DNA of 58,280 bases from an uncultured Schlesneria sp. (GTDB lineage Bacteria > Planctomycetota > Planctomycetia > Planctomycetales > Planctomycetaceae), in the NCBI GenBank assembly GCA_903840265.1, contig CAIMFH010000042.1, positions 1 through 58,280 of the forward strand, read 5' to 3'. Shown here one piece after another: positions 25,737 through 35,091 of this stretch. The notes beneath the pieces are model-generated. The model ran no database searches. It was not told where the DNA came from and saw only the letters and a list, made by a program, of their open reading frames with translations. The position numbers and the translations under genes were made by a program. Position 1 is the stretch's first letter. Each line of letters starts with the position of its first letter.

Positions 25737-27151
25737 GGTTCGTCTCTGGCAGACAATTCCAGTACAGCCATGATCGGTGCAAACTCTCCGTCCAACAAGC
25801 GGCCGAAATGGCGTTCGAGCTGGTCCAGGTGGGTGTATGTAACAATTGCCGACTTGCCAGGGCTGTGTCCCAGAAAATACCGCCGGTAACTTTCAGGGCA
25901 GCCGCTGTTCTCTAGCGCCGTGGCAAACAGGTGCCGAAATCCTTTCAATGTGGCCTGTGTGGGCCAATCCAGCGTCCGGGCGATTTGCTGGAATTCCTGT
26001 TCAACGCGGTCGTAGTCGCTGGCTCCAGCTTCGCGTAACAGTTGGTTGCGAATCTGCCGCCGACTCAACGCACTGGATTGCGGTGCCTTGGCCAGACGTT
26101 GATGAAATTCTGCCTGGAGTCCCTGGGAGTCGAGTGTCACTCCGACTGCGGGTGTGAATGACCTGCGTGGCAACCACAATGCCGCCCCTTCTGTCGGACC
26201 AGACAGATGCGGAAGTACCCGTCCCAGCGGGAATTTCTTGTCCCGCAGACCTTTGGTCAGATGATCCAATTCCGGGTGACAGCGGACGTGAAACCATTGA
26301 TCATCGACATCGTCCGCCAGGACCCACGTCAATTCGGCGGCCCGCAATCCGAACAGGATCAGGGGAGTGAACAAACGACGCTGGTACAGATCACAGGCCT
26401 GCAACCAGTTCATGGCCATTTCGATCGTGATCGTGGGAGCAGTACATGGATCCGGTGCGCGCGTCCGCACGGCACGGGCCTGCCCCCGAAATGGATTCCG
26501 AAAACTGCTGTCCAGCAACGCTCCACGCTCAGGATCAGCGGCCCATGCCAGAGCGGCGTGGGCGGTTTCCAGCACGTACTCAACACTGCGCAGCGGTCGC
26601 TTGGTTCCTTCGTTGTCGCCATTACGAGTGACGGTTTGTGACTTCAGAAATGCCAGAAACTGCAACACGAAGTCCCGGTCGACATGCCCCGGATGGCGAT
26701 ATTGGGTTGCGGTTACAGACTGTGCAACAAATCGCCGCAAATAGGCCAGTGCATTTTTGTAGCGATGGACGGTCCGCACATCGATTTCATCGGCATCCGC
26801 CCGTTTTCGGAGGTCGCCTTCAAAGCTGTCCAATAATTCCACGAAACTCAGGCGACGACGACCAGCCTGCGATGTCCCCCGGTCGTGCAGCTTGGCTTCG
26901 ATTTCGCGGATGCGGGTCAAGGCCGCCACCAGGTCTCCATCGACTCGATCTGACAAAGTCCGCTTGACACCCGGATCCCACCACTGCATTACATAATGGT
27001 CGCGCCGCCAGTAAAGCCGAACCTTGGAAGGAGCGGTGATTCCCGGTGGAAAGGTGGTTATTCGCTGCAGACGATGGAGCGTGCCGTAGCGTTCCGACCA
27101 CGAACAGGCATCGGTGGCAGCAGGAGTGATCGTCGATGAGGGACAGGCCAT
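25721..27151 (-). CDS. Second tyrosine recombinase/integrase
   Basis: 476 residues from ATG 27151; the frame opens at 27220, and 'MACPSS' is the likely start although its ribosome binding site is weak. Core-binding region about 95-230. Catalytic residues: Arg in 'LILFGLRAAELTWVL', Arg-His in 'LKGFRHLFATAL', His in 'YFLGHSPGKS', Tyr in 'IVTYTHLDQL'. It appears intact. It is only distantly similar to the integrase at 9247. It lies tail-to-tail with the Ubl operon, so it may be the recombinase that mobilised that cassette. Confidence 0.92.
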   Translation of the reverse strand: MACPSSTITPAATDACSWSERYGTLHRLQRITTFPPGITAPSKVRLYWRRDHYVMQWWDPGVKRTLSDRVDGDLVAALTRIREIEAKLHDRGTSQAGRRRLSFVELLDSFEGDLRKRADADEIDVRTVHRYKNALAYLRRFVAQSVTATQYRHPGHVDRDFVLQFLAFLKSQTVTRNGDNEGTKRPLRSVEYVLETAHAALAWAADPERGALLDSSFRNPFRGQARAVRTRAPDPCTAPTITIEMAMNWLQACDLYQRRLFTPLILFGLRAAELTWVLADDVDDQWFHVRCHPELDHLTKGLRDKKFPLGRVLPHLSGPTEGAALWLPRRSFTPAVGVTLDSQGLQAEFHQRLAKAPQSSALSRRQIRNQLLREAGASDYDRVEQEFQQIARTLDWPTQATLKGFRHLFATALENSGCPESYRRYFLGHSPGKSAIVTYTHLDQLERHFGRLLDGEFAPIMAVLELSARDEPSASR

Positions 27152-27310
27152 TGGGGGATTGCTTACTGGTATCCATTGAACCGGTCGGGCAAGATTTGAC
27201 CCAGAAACTCCCGGTCGCAAGTTACCTCATAGGCATTCGCGCATGGCGTGTTGGATAGAATTCTGCAGTGAATGGGATCCGCGGTGAATTCACAGATCGA
27301 GGAACGAGGA

Positions 27311-28645
27311 ATGCCCCGACGCGAACAATCGGAATCGAGATTCCCCACCCAAATCATCGACGTACGCGTGGCAGGATGTACCTTCGATTTTGAATTGCAT
27401 CATCGGACGTTATCACTGGGTGAGACTGGTGATATCGACTACTACTGGATGGACTCGTCGCAGTTTCGGCGAGGACCAAGGGCGACGCATTCCGAACATC
27501 GCAATCTAAACAGATGCATTGAGTTATGGTGGCATGCAGCACAAGCAACCGGAGACGCTGTTGATCCATCCCAGATCAGACACCTGTTGGTTTCCAATTG
27601 CTACAGGCTGTTTGGAAACAACAAGTCAATGCAGAATGTGTATCGCGACGCATTCTTGGCTTCCCCACGGAGTCCTACCGCCCAACGCCAAAACGACGAC
27701 GTTGAGTTTGCAAGACAGCCCGCGAACGCACCTCCATTGGATAGGAACAGTGTCGCGGCTGCATTAGGTGGAATGCTGGGAGGCAATCTCCTCACTGCAA
27801 CTGGAATCGAGATGCAATCGGTTCGAAGAATACTCGACCCGCTTGTCGCGGACGGAATCTCCGAATTTCAAAAGCGAGGAGATCGACGCATTCGGGATTT
27901 CGTCGAAGTTGTTGAAACATGGTCCAGAACTGTCCGCAAGCGTGGTGGTAATCCAGAGGAGAGATTGGCCCTCAACCATTTTGAATACACTTCAAAAGTC
28001 AGCTTCTTTCTTTGTTATGCGAATGCGTGGATCCACATTCTCAATAGACTAAACGAGCTTGGGGTTGATGACCTAAGCCGCAAGTTTATGAGATTCTGGC
28101 ATTGGCAGAACCAGCCACTTGAACACCTTGACAATCGGTTTGAATGGGATGTGTTTGGAGGGCAGGTATTGGCTTTGCATCCATTGTCCGGATTCTTCAT
28201 GGCAGATCCAAATGTTCTGGCCGCTGCAGGAGCGTTTCTGGAAACTGTGTCGGATGAAGAAATTGACGAGAGGTTGCACAATACCGAAGTGTACTGGGAA
28301 TTTGTCCATGCGATACTTTTCGCATCTCAGCGCTATCAACTCGCCCTCGAGGAACAACAGCAGAATCGAGCTGGCATGATTCGATCGGGGAGTTCAAATG
28401 ATGTGGATCAACTGGCGAGCACCACGTTCGACCGCCCATTAGCGAGACTCGCTGAATACCTGGAAAGTCGACGGATCCGGTGTCCCGAATGCTCGGGACC
28501 ACTTGCGATTCTATCGTTTCGGATCAGTGATACGGATGTTTCTACGGTCACCGTGCAGGCTCAATGTGTCTCCTGTGGCCACGAGTCCGCGGTACCTGTG
28601 ACCGAAGCGGAGCTTCGTGAATTTGTGGCGGTGCCTCGCGACTAA
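27311..28645 (+). CDS. Unknown protein with C-terminal zinc ribbon, AT-richer
   Basis: 444 residues from ATG 27311, which has GAGG upstream; an in-frame ATG at 27272 is possible. The body is mostly helical with aromatic-rich segments ('CIELWWHAAQATGDAVD', 'FMRFWHWQNQPLEHLDNRF') and no membrane span. The C-terminus has two CxxC pairs ('IRCPECSGPL', 'AQCVSCGHES'), a zinc ribbon. No family recognised. Base composition drops: counting lines 27781 and 28021 by hand gives about 50% and 48% G+C, against 63% at 20881 in the Ubl cassette. It is probably a separately acquired accessory gene. Confidence 0.75.
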   Translation: MPRREQSESRFPTQIIDVRVAGCTFDFELHHRTLSLGETGDIDYYWMDSSQFRRGPRATHSEHRNLNRCIELWWHAAQATGDAVDPSQIRHLLVSNCYRLFGNNKSMQNVYRDAFLASPRSPTAQRQNDDVEFARQPANAPPLDRNSVAAALGGMLGGNLLTATGIEMQSVRRILDPLVADGISEFQKRGDRRIRDFVEVVETWSRTVRKRGGNPEERLALNHFEYTSKVSFFLCYANAWIHILNRLNELGVDDLSRKFMRFWHWQNQPLEHLDNRFEWDVFGGQVLALHPLSGFFMADPNVLAAAGAFLETVSDEEIDERLHNTEVYWEFVHAILFASQRYQLALEEQQQNRAGMIRSGSSNDVDQLASTTFDRPLARLAEYLESRRIRCPECSGPLAILSFRISDTDVSTVTVQAQCVSCGHESAVPVTEAELREFVAVPRD

Positions 28646-28770
28646 AGGTCCGGATGGAATCCGTCGCCCTCCGAACTCATATTCGCGGCAATTGGTGCGA
28701 CATGGCGAAATGCCGCTCGAGGCGGATTCTTCGGCCATCCGTCTCCCAACTCTCAAACCAGGAGCAATTT

Positions 28771-29004
28771 ATGCGGCGACGTAAGTCAAGCGGACGCAAT
28801 GCGCCCACTAACAAAATTGGTCAATCTTCCCCCGTGCCCGAAGATGGTTCTTGCGAAAGGATCGGATGTTCTGCACAAGCAACCGATCGCTCACCCCGGA
28901 GGCAATTGCTCGCCTGGTTGGCCGGTGTCGTAGCGCGGACTCTCCGCAACGAATCGATGCCATCGCCACGGATGGAAGACTCCCATCATTCGCGAGTTAA
29001 CTGA
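28771..29004 (+). CDS. Small basic unknown protein before the serine recombinase
   Basis: 77 residues from ATG 28771, with CAGGAG upstream. Basic N-terminus ('RRRKSSGRNAPTNK') and an amphipathic segment 'RRQLLAWLAGVVARTLRNE'. No recognised domain. Sits about 180 bp upstream of the recombinase on the same strand. Short and unplaced, so moderate to low confidence. Confidence 0.4.
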   Translation: MRRRKSSGRNAPTNKIGQSSPVPEDGSCERIGCSAQATDRSPRRQLLAWLAGVVARTLRNESMPSPRMEDSHHSRVN

Positions 29005-29184
29005 CTTGCGATGCCCGATTGTGCCTCAAGGAGTTTCAGGTTCGTGGTGACCCTCCAATCTGCGCGTTTCCGAAATGCGCGAATGCCTATGGGAGTGATG
29101 CACGCGCTGTGCGTGCTGCTGCAGCCTCGGCACTGCTGGTCATTGCGATACTGAGGGCTCGCCCACTCCAAGGAGTTACAAATA

Positions 29185-29982
29185 ATGGCAAAATCGTCAA
29201 AATTTGATCGTCATCAGCCGCTGAAATTCGTAATGTATGGGAGAATGTCGTCGGACGACCAGAATCCGAGATCTCCGGACCAGCAGTTCGAGACCATCCG
29301 CAACGAAATCTCGCGGCAGGGGTTGAGTTGGCAGGAGGTTAGCGTGTACCAGGATGCTGGAATTACCGGTCGAGTATTCAGCAAGCGTCCAGGATTTGTC
29401 CAACTGATCGACGACATCAGTAAGGGCAATATTCAGACGGATCTCGTTATTGTGGAGACCTCGGAACGCATTGGTCGCCATGACGACACGGTGGGAGTTC
29501 GAACATTCCTGCGGAAGCAGGGAGTTTTGTTGCTCGACGCAAACAGTCATTTCGCCGATCCCACCACCGTCGAAGGACAATTGTATACGACAATGGAATC
29601 CTGGCGCGGGAAACAGGAATCTGAAATCAAAGGTTATATGGTTGCCCGGGGAAAGCGTGATGCGGCTGACCTGAAGACCTGGCCGGGCGGCCCACCTCCA
29701 ATGGGTTATCATTTGGCCGTCGATCGCATCGAAAATCGCGCCCGCAAGCAGGTTGTGCTGAACAAGCTCGTCCCGAATCCGGAAACTCGACCCATCGTCG
29801 AAAAGGCATTCGAGCTGGCCGACGAGAAAGGTTATGGCGCCACGCTGATCGCGAAAACGTTGAACTGCGATGCCACGGTCCCGTCCGAGTTCAAGCCGTT
29901 TCACGCGAATACAATTGATCGATGGCTGAAAAATGAAATCTATGTTGGTCGCATGGTACGATGCCAAGTTACGGCAAGTTAA
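29185..29982 (+). pseudogene. Large serine recombinase, N-terminal half (ends at in-frame TAA)
   Basis: Catalytic resolvase domain with the nucleophile region 'FVMYGRMSSDDQNPRS', then 'IVETSERIGRHDD', followed by a recombinase domain ('PPPMGYHLAVD', 'TIDRWLKNEIYVGRMVR'). AAGGAGTT precedes ATG 29185. Translation halts at TAA 29980-29982. In the same frame the sequence continues directly with 'VDDVRVLERNSEDDQ' and 'DPLISTERFDRVQELRKQ', the expected next part of the protein. The stop is therefore a point nonsense mutation in one gene spanning 29185-31453, not a natural end. The domain alone keeps the catalytic core but lacks the zinc ribbon and coiled coil needed for att-site recognition. Confidence 0.85.
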
Positions 29983-31453
29983 GTTGACGACGTTCGCGTC
30001 TTGGAGCGAAATTCAGAAGATGACCAGCAGATCGTTGAAGATTACTGCGATCCATTGATTTCGACCGAGCGATTTGATCGCGTGCAGGAACTGCGGAAAC
30101 AGCGGCGCAAGGCGGTGCAGGAATCTCGGCAGCAACCTGCAGCCCGGCGACCGTCAGGTTTGCGTGGTGTGCCGCTCAAATATTCGTTGAGCGGTTTGAT
30201 TATCTGCGAAGACTGCAACCGGGCGATGGTTGCGGCGAAAGTGAAGACTGTCACGTCAGATTCCGATGAAGTGCGGTACCATTGCCCTGGAGTCCGAACA
30301 GGAGCCTGTACGAATCGCACTGCCGTCCCGTTACGTTGGACGATGGACGATGGATCGAATCACGGAGCTCATGGTCCGTCGGTTGTTCGTTGGCAGTAAT
30401 CCCACGGACGGACCTCTGTCACCGCAAATAATCAGCCAAAGTGAAGTCTTTTGCGAATTCCAGAATCTGATTACTCAAGAACACGAGCGTCAGCAGCGGG
30501 CCCAGCCAGCGGAACTGGAGGGGCTCATCGCTGAGCAGCAGAATCTCGTCGATAAACAAGCTGGCTGGATGCAGTCACTGGCAAATGCCCGATTGCATTC
30601 AAGCCTGCGCGATGCAATCCAAAAACAGTATGTGGATGCCTCTGAACGCATTTCAGAGATTGAATTGTTGATTTCCAAGTCCCGCGTCGCGCAAGCGATG
30701 CTGGCTCGCAATTCGTCTCCGGAGTGCTTCGCCGAGATCATCAACAACCTCGGCCGGGTCCTCTTGATGGATAACCCCTGCCGAACAAATCTAGAGTTGG
30801 CACGGCATGTCGATTCGGTTCGGGCGACGTCGGATGGCCGTATTCGGATCCGCATGTGCAAAATGGGTTTCCTGACCGACATGTGTGGCCTGCAAACGCC
30901 GGACGAAGACGTCGCCTCGTGTGATTCCGCGACGTCTTCCGAGCAATTGCCGCATATGGCAACTCGTCCCAGGCGACTGATTTGTGATGATCAGAGCAAG
31001 CCATGGGAATGGGTGCTGCGTCCAGATTATAGCTTGGATCCGCATCGGTTTGATCGCTTGTCAAAGGACTGGTTCTGGACTGACGAATTAGTAGTTCCGG
31101 CCAAGCAGTGCTGGTCCGAGGAGAATGCGATTGCGGTCGCGGAGTCAAGATTGTCCGAACCGTGTGGACTTGAGGTCCTCGCCAAGCGTTTCTGCGTCAG
31201 CAAACCAACAATCGCCGCCGCCCTGCGACATGCGAAGTCGCTGGGCGTTGATGCCACAGATATCGATGGTCGCAAACTGCGATTAAACTGGGCCAAGGAA
31301 ACCTCGAAGAAGGTCGAAGAGTATTTCCGACAGCCTGGGGCAACCATGCCTGCCGCGGTTGGATACTTCGCTATGTCGGATGCTTGGATCCGGCGGGCTC
31401 TCAAATTTGCTAAAGTGGCTTCCGTTTCACCAGAAGAAAAGACTTCGGAATAA
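29983..31453 (+). pseudogene. Large serine recombinase, C-terminal half, frameshifted by a 7-bp duplication
   Basis: Continues the gene at 29185. First comes a zinc-ribbon region ('LSGLIICEDCNRAMVAA', 'YHCPGVRTGACTNRT'). An exact 7-bp tandem duplication, GGACGAT at 30338-30344 and 30345-30351, then shifts the frame. Removing one copy restores 'PLRWTMDRITELMVRRLF'. The +1 frame then runs to 31453 with a long coiled coil (about 30440-30720), a middle region and a C-terminal helix-turn-helix-like end ('LEVLAKRFCVSKPTIAAAL'). An intact protein would be about 755 residues. The two lesions look recent because the rest of the sequence still reads well. Confidence 0.8.
30338..30351 (+). repeat. 7-bp tandem duplication inside the serine recombinase
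   Basis: GGACGAT is present twice without spacer (30338-30344, 30345-30351). It breaks the reading frame of the surrounding gene; deleting one copy restores it. Confidence 0.9.
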
Positions 31454-31661
31454 TTCGAAGTTCGTGCAATGAACAGGTGCTTTGCCTGCGAGTTGAGTCG
31501 AATCAAGCGGCTACCCCGTGATTCATCTGGAATAAGGATTGTTGCGGCAGAGTGGCAAAGTTGGCGGAAGTCGCAACGTGGGTGCGACGTGGCGAATGGC
31601 ACACTAACCAGAACCGACTGAAGCAGTCAGAGAATCCCACAGAGCGGAATATGGTCCTTTT

Positions 31662-31714
31662 GCCCCTGGTGGATGGTCTCGGCCAACGAGACCGTCCACC
31701 AGGGGCTTTTTTTT
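31662..31714 (+). terminator. Strong rho-independent terminator
   Basis: The arms 31662-31680 and 31688-31706 (starting GCCCCTGGTGGA and ending CCACCAGGGGC) form a 19-bp stem with one T-G pair and a 7-base loop, followed by eight T. It lies about 210 bp past the recombinase stop, with no gene between. Confidence 0.9.
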
Positions 31715-31834
31715 AGCTGTCAGAGGTCGTCTGTCACCATATCGTGCGTTTTCAGATACTGGCAAATCATTGCGGCGTGGGCGTAACCTATTTCCAGCCT
31801 GTCGTTTACTGCATTGCAAGGGATTTGCGAGTTT

Positions 31835-31862
31835 CACCCTGTACATGGTCATGTACGGGGTG
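31835..31862. repeat. Imperfect 13-bp palindrome around a central GT
   Basis: CACCCTGTACATG (31835-31847), GT, CATGTACGGGGTG (31850-31862): 12 of 13 positions are symmetric with a two-base centre. Could be a repressor operator or an att-type core for the nearby serine recombinase. Confidence 0.7.
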
Positions 31863-32104
31863 GAATATGAGAAGTGTTTCTAATCGACTTCGTCTGGAGT
31901 GAAGCAGTCATCGCAGAAGTTTTTCTTTTGCACGACACTTTCAGCCGAGCCACGGAGATTACACTGGCTGACGTCGAGCGTCGTCAGGTGTTGGAGTTTG
32001 CGGAATTCCGTTACGCCAGTACGCGTAATCTCTGTCATGCTGACGTGGCGCAGTCAAGGAAAATCGCCCGCCCTTGAACGAGCATTGAGGAAAGGAGTTC
32101 CAAC

Positions 32105-32240
32105 ATGTCGAAAGTGGCTGAAGTGGCGGCGCGACTGAATTGTTCTGTCTCTACGATTTACAACCTGATTTAATTCAGACGGTGAGAGCATCACCGCTGC
32201 CCCGGTATTGACCAAAATGGAGTGTAACGTGCAATTCCAC
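32105..32240 (+). pseudogene. Excisionase-like helix-turn-helix remnant
   Basis: AAAGGAG precedes ATG 32105. The open frame is only 22 codons, 'MSKVAEVAARLNCSVSTIYN' plus Leu-Ile, then TAA at 32171. This is the start of a HTH_17/excisionase protein. About 20 bases further on, in another frame, the text 'EHHRCPGI' appears, the conserved middle of the same family. The gene is therefore frameshifted and truncated. It fits loss of excision ability together with the broken recombinase. Confidence 0.6.
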
Positions 32241-32538
32241 GACTGAACAAACAAGTTGGAGACCGTGCGCGTGCTTTCGATCTAACATTGCCGCTTGATC
32301 AGGTTTGTTGAAGTGGTTCGCTGCCTTCAGCCTCTCGGCGACTAAGATCTACGATCGGAAATTGCAGATCGAGCGGACTCTTCGGAGCAAGCTCGATCTG
32401 CCTCCGATTTGTTGTTCGGCGGTTGAATTGTTGGGAGTCACCACGAAGATGGAGAAGAAGTCCCAGTGCCGGGGCTGTGTGTTTTGGCCTTTCAGGCCGT
32501 AAAGATCGTCAGGCCAAATCGCGTACCGCGCGCTCGAC

Positions 32539-33757
32539 TCACTTCCCGTCCAAAACTTGTCGCACCCTCTTGACGAGAGCGAGCGGTGTGTACGGCTTCT
32601 GAAGGAAGGCGACGTTTTCCTGGAGGAGGCCGTGCCGGACGACAGCATCGTCCGTGTAACCACTGCAGTAAAGTACCTTCATGAGCGGAAAACGAGGTCG
32701 CAGGGCTTTGGCCAAATCTGGCCCGCTCATGCTCGGCATCACCACGTCCGTCACCATCAAATCAAACCCGCTCTGATGCTGTTCCACGAGCCGCATCATT
32801 TCCTTGCCATTGCTGGCCGCCAGCACCTTGTAACCATAAGTTTGCAAAGCAAGAACCGCCAGCCCACGCACTCCATCCTCGTCTTCCACCAGCAGAATCT
32901 TCTCGGTACCACGCTGAGGGGTGCTGGCATCCATCACTTTGGATGAAGATTCCTTTTCCTCCACGGCAGGGAAGTAAATTCTGAAAGTCGTGCCAAGCCC
33001 GGGCTCGCTATAGACATCCACATGTCCGTTGCTTTGCTTGACAACGCCCAGAACCACCGCCAGTCCCAGTCCGGTACCCTCGCCTGGCCCCTTTGTTGTG
33101 AAGAACGGCTCGAAGATGCGGGCTTTCACTTCTGCCGTCATGCCAATTCCGTTGTCGCTCATCGACAGCATGACGTACTGCCCCTGCTGAACTTCGGGTC
33201 GCAAGCGTGAATATTCGCGATCCAGTTCGACATTGCGCGTTTCTATGGTCAACTTCCCATTCTTAGTCATGGCGTCCCGGGCATTGACGGCCAGGTTCAT
33301 CAGGATTTGCCCCAACTGGCCGGGATCGACCTTTACTTTGCTGATTTTCGCGTCCAAAACAGAAGTCAACAGGACGTCTTCGCCAATCAGCCGTCGCAGA
33401 AGCTTCTCGGTTTCCCGGACGACGTCGTTCAAGTCCAGCACCTTTGGCGAAAGCACTGTCTTGCGGCTGAAGGCCAGTAATTGGCGGGTGAGCGAAGCGG
33501 CTCGTTCGCTGGCTTCGCTGATGGCCGTGACAGACTCGCGCATCGAGTTGCCAGTTCCCATCATGTCGAGCAAGAGCTCGCTGTATCCTGAAATGATGGT
33601 CAGCAGGTTGTTGAAGTCGTGGGCCACGCCGCCAGCCAGTTGTCCCACGGCCTCCATCTTTTGGGCCTGCCGGAACTGCTCCTCCAAGACTAGCCGCCCG
33701 GTGATATCCTGTGCGAGGCAGAGCAGGCCGGTGAACCGCCCGCCCTCGTCCAGCACC
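32539..33757 (-). pseudogene. Hybrid histidine kinase 1, kinase plus receiver segment
   Basis: In this frame: the end of a PAS/PAC ('VLDEGGRFTGLLCLAQDIT'), then HisKA with H-box '[20 protein letters not shown]', N-box 'QILMNLAVNARDAM', G-boxes 'MSDNGIGMTAEV' and 'GEGTGLGLAVVLGVV', and a receiver domain ('ILLVEDEDGVRGLA', 'DLMVTDVVMPSMSGPDL', 'LQKPYTPLALVKRVR'). All kinase residues are intact. The frame is open to 33909, but sequence before 33757 is nonsense; the real upstream PAS lies in another frame. About 25 codons of the PAS are missing at the junction when compared with the related kinase at 35703. The ORF may still give a protein if an internal start is used. Confidence 0.8.
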
Positions 33758-34320
33758 CATGTCCCCGGCCTGAATGCGGGCCAGGAGCGGCTCCGCCTCC
33801 GCTTGGAATGACACGGGCACGATCTTTTCGAACGGGGGCCCCATTCCGAGCACCTCGTCCTTTTGGAAACCGAAGATGCGCTCGGCGGCCGGGTTCCAGT
33901 CGGTGACACGCAGGTCGGCGTCGAACTGGATGTAGGCCAGCGGCATCCGCTCGAACTGGAGCTGGAGCCGGGCGAGCAGCGCGTCCCGCTCTTCCGCCAG
34001 CCGCTTCCGCTCGGTCACGTCGAGCGAGATGCCGCGCAGGTGCGTCGGGTGGCCGGATTCGTCGCGCGCCACCTGCCCGTACGACGCCATCCAGCGCTCG
34101 CCGAGCATCGGGTGGTGGATGCGGAACTCACACCGGTAGTCCGCCCCCCGATCGATTGCTATCCCAAGGGCAACGTGGATCGACTCGCGGTCGTCCGAGT
34201 GGATGGCCGCCAGCGACTCGGCGATGCTCATTGGCGTTCCCGGTTGGACGCCCCACAACTCGTACAACTCCGGCGACCACCAGATGTCGCCTGTGTCCAG
34301 GTTCCAGTCCCACGCGCCCC
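33757..34320 (-). pseudogene. Hybrid histidine kinase 1, third and fourth PAS segment (shifted frame)
   Basis: A middle frame carries two PAS units. One is 'AWDWNLDTGDIWWSPELYEL' through 'LGERWMASYGQVARDESG' and 'TERKRLAEERDALL', a PAS with PAC. The other is 'FERMPLAYIQFDADLRVTDWNPAAE' in part, ending at 'RIQAGDMG'. It joins the upstream frame by a single-base loss in the run of four C at 34317-34320, and the downstream frame by a deletion at about 33757. High G+C, about 70%, unlike the kinase half. Confidence 0.7.
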
Positions 34321-35091
34321 GCCAGCGCCGCGCAGGGCCAGCCGCTGCCGCTCCTCGCTCGCCCGGAGCGACTCCGCGGACCGCTTCAACTCGGTGATGT
34401 CGCGGGTGATGCCGATGACGCCGATTACGGCTCCGTCCTCGTCCAAGTACGGTGCCTTAGTGGCCAGGTAGGTGCGAGTCACCCCGGCCGCAGTCAGCTC
34501 CTCCACGTCGGTCTCCGCCACCCCGGTGGTCATCACGTGCCGGTCCCGCTCTTCCACCAGACGGGCGCTGTCCGCGTCGAACAGTTCTGCGTCTGTCCGT
34601 CCCAGGAGGTCGCCGTCCGCTCGCCCCACGAACCGGGCTGTGGCCGGGTTCGCTAACAGGTACTTGCCTTCCCTGTCCTTGACGAACACCGCGTCGGTGG
34701 TCCCGTTGGCGACCGCATTGAGCAGTCCAGCGGTGCGTCGCAGTTCCTCGATGTCGGTACACGTCCCGGCCCAGCGGACGACGCGGCTATCGAGCTGGGT
34801 GTGAGCACGCGCGAGGAACCGCCGGTACACGCCGTCGTGCCGGCGGAGCCGATACTCGGTCTCGAACGGCTCCTTGGTCCTGACGGAGTGCAGCCAAGTG
34901 GCCCGGCTCGCTAACACGTCGTCGGGGTGAACCAACCGTTCCCACCCGGCTCCCAAGGTGACGCCTGCGGGCAGCCCGGTGTACTCAAGAATGCGGCGGT
35001 TGTGGTAGGTGGTTCCACCGTCGGGATCGGCGAGCCACACCATTTGCGGCATGGCGTCGGCGATGTCCTCGAAGACGTGGCCGACCGGCAT
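34317..35091 (-). pseudogene. Hybrid histidine kinase 1, N-terminal PAS segment
   Basis: ATG 35091 with AAGGAG upstream starts two PAS domains. One has 'MVWLADPDGGTTYHNRRIL' and 'GWERLVHPDDVLASRATW'. The other has 'DAVFVKDREGKYLLANPATA' and 'IGVIGITRDITELKRSAES'. The correct frame ends at the C-run 34317-34320; the frame then drifts to a stop at 34228. Hand-counting line 34501 gives 70% G+C, against 52% in the kinase half at line 33301. This part probably came from a different, higher-GC genome. Ligand not identifiable. Confidence 0.75.

Larger units (their letters stand above)
31454..32538. other. Gene-poor stretch after the serine recombinase
   Basis: About 1.1 kb with no intact gene. It holds a strong terminator (31662-31714), a near-perfect palindrome (31835-31862), an excisionase remnant (32105-32240) and an inverted repeat. 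In that repeat GAGATTAC-ACTGGC (31957-31968) faces GCCAGT-acgc-GTAATCTC (32015-32032). A 67-codon frame at 31874 covers the inverted repeat and is probably not coding. Nothing recognisable was seen in 32245-32538. Confidence 0.6.

Noticed and set aside
31535-31610. tRNA-like stretch (GCAGAGTGGC...)
   Set aside because: No acceptor stem or T arm can be built around it.
31565-31660. GTGCGAC and a nearby structured stretch suggesting a group II intron 5' end
   Set aside because: No domain V, no intron-encoded protein and no 3' end found.
31874-32077. 67-codon plus-strand frame
   Set aside because: It overlaps an inverted repeat, has no good ribosome binding site and no recognisable sequence.
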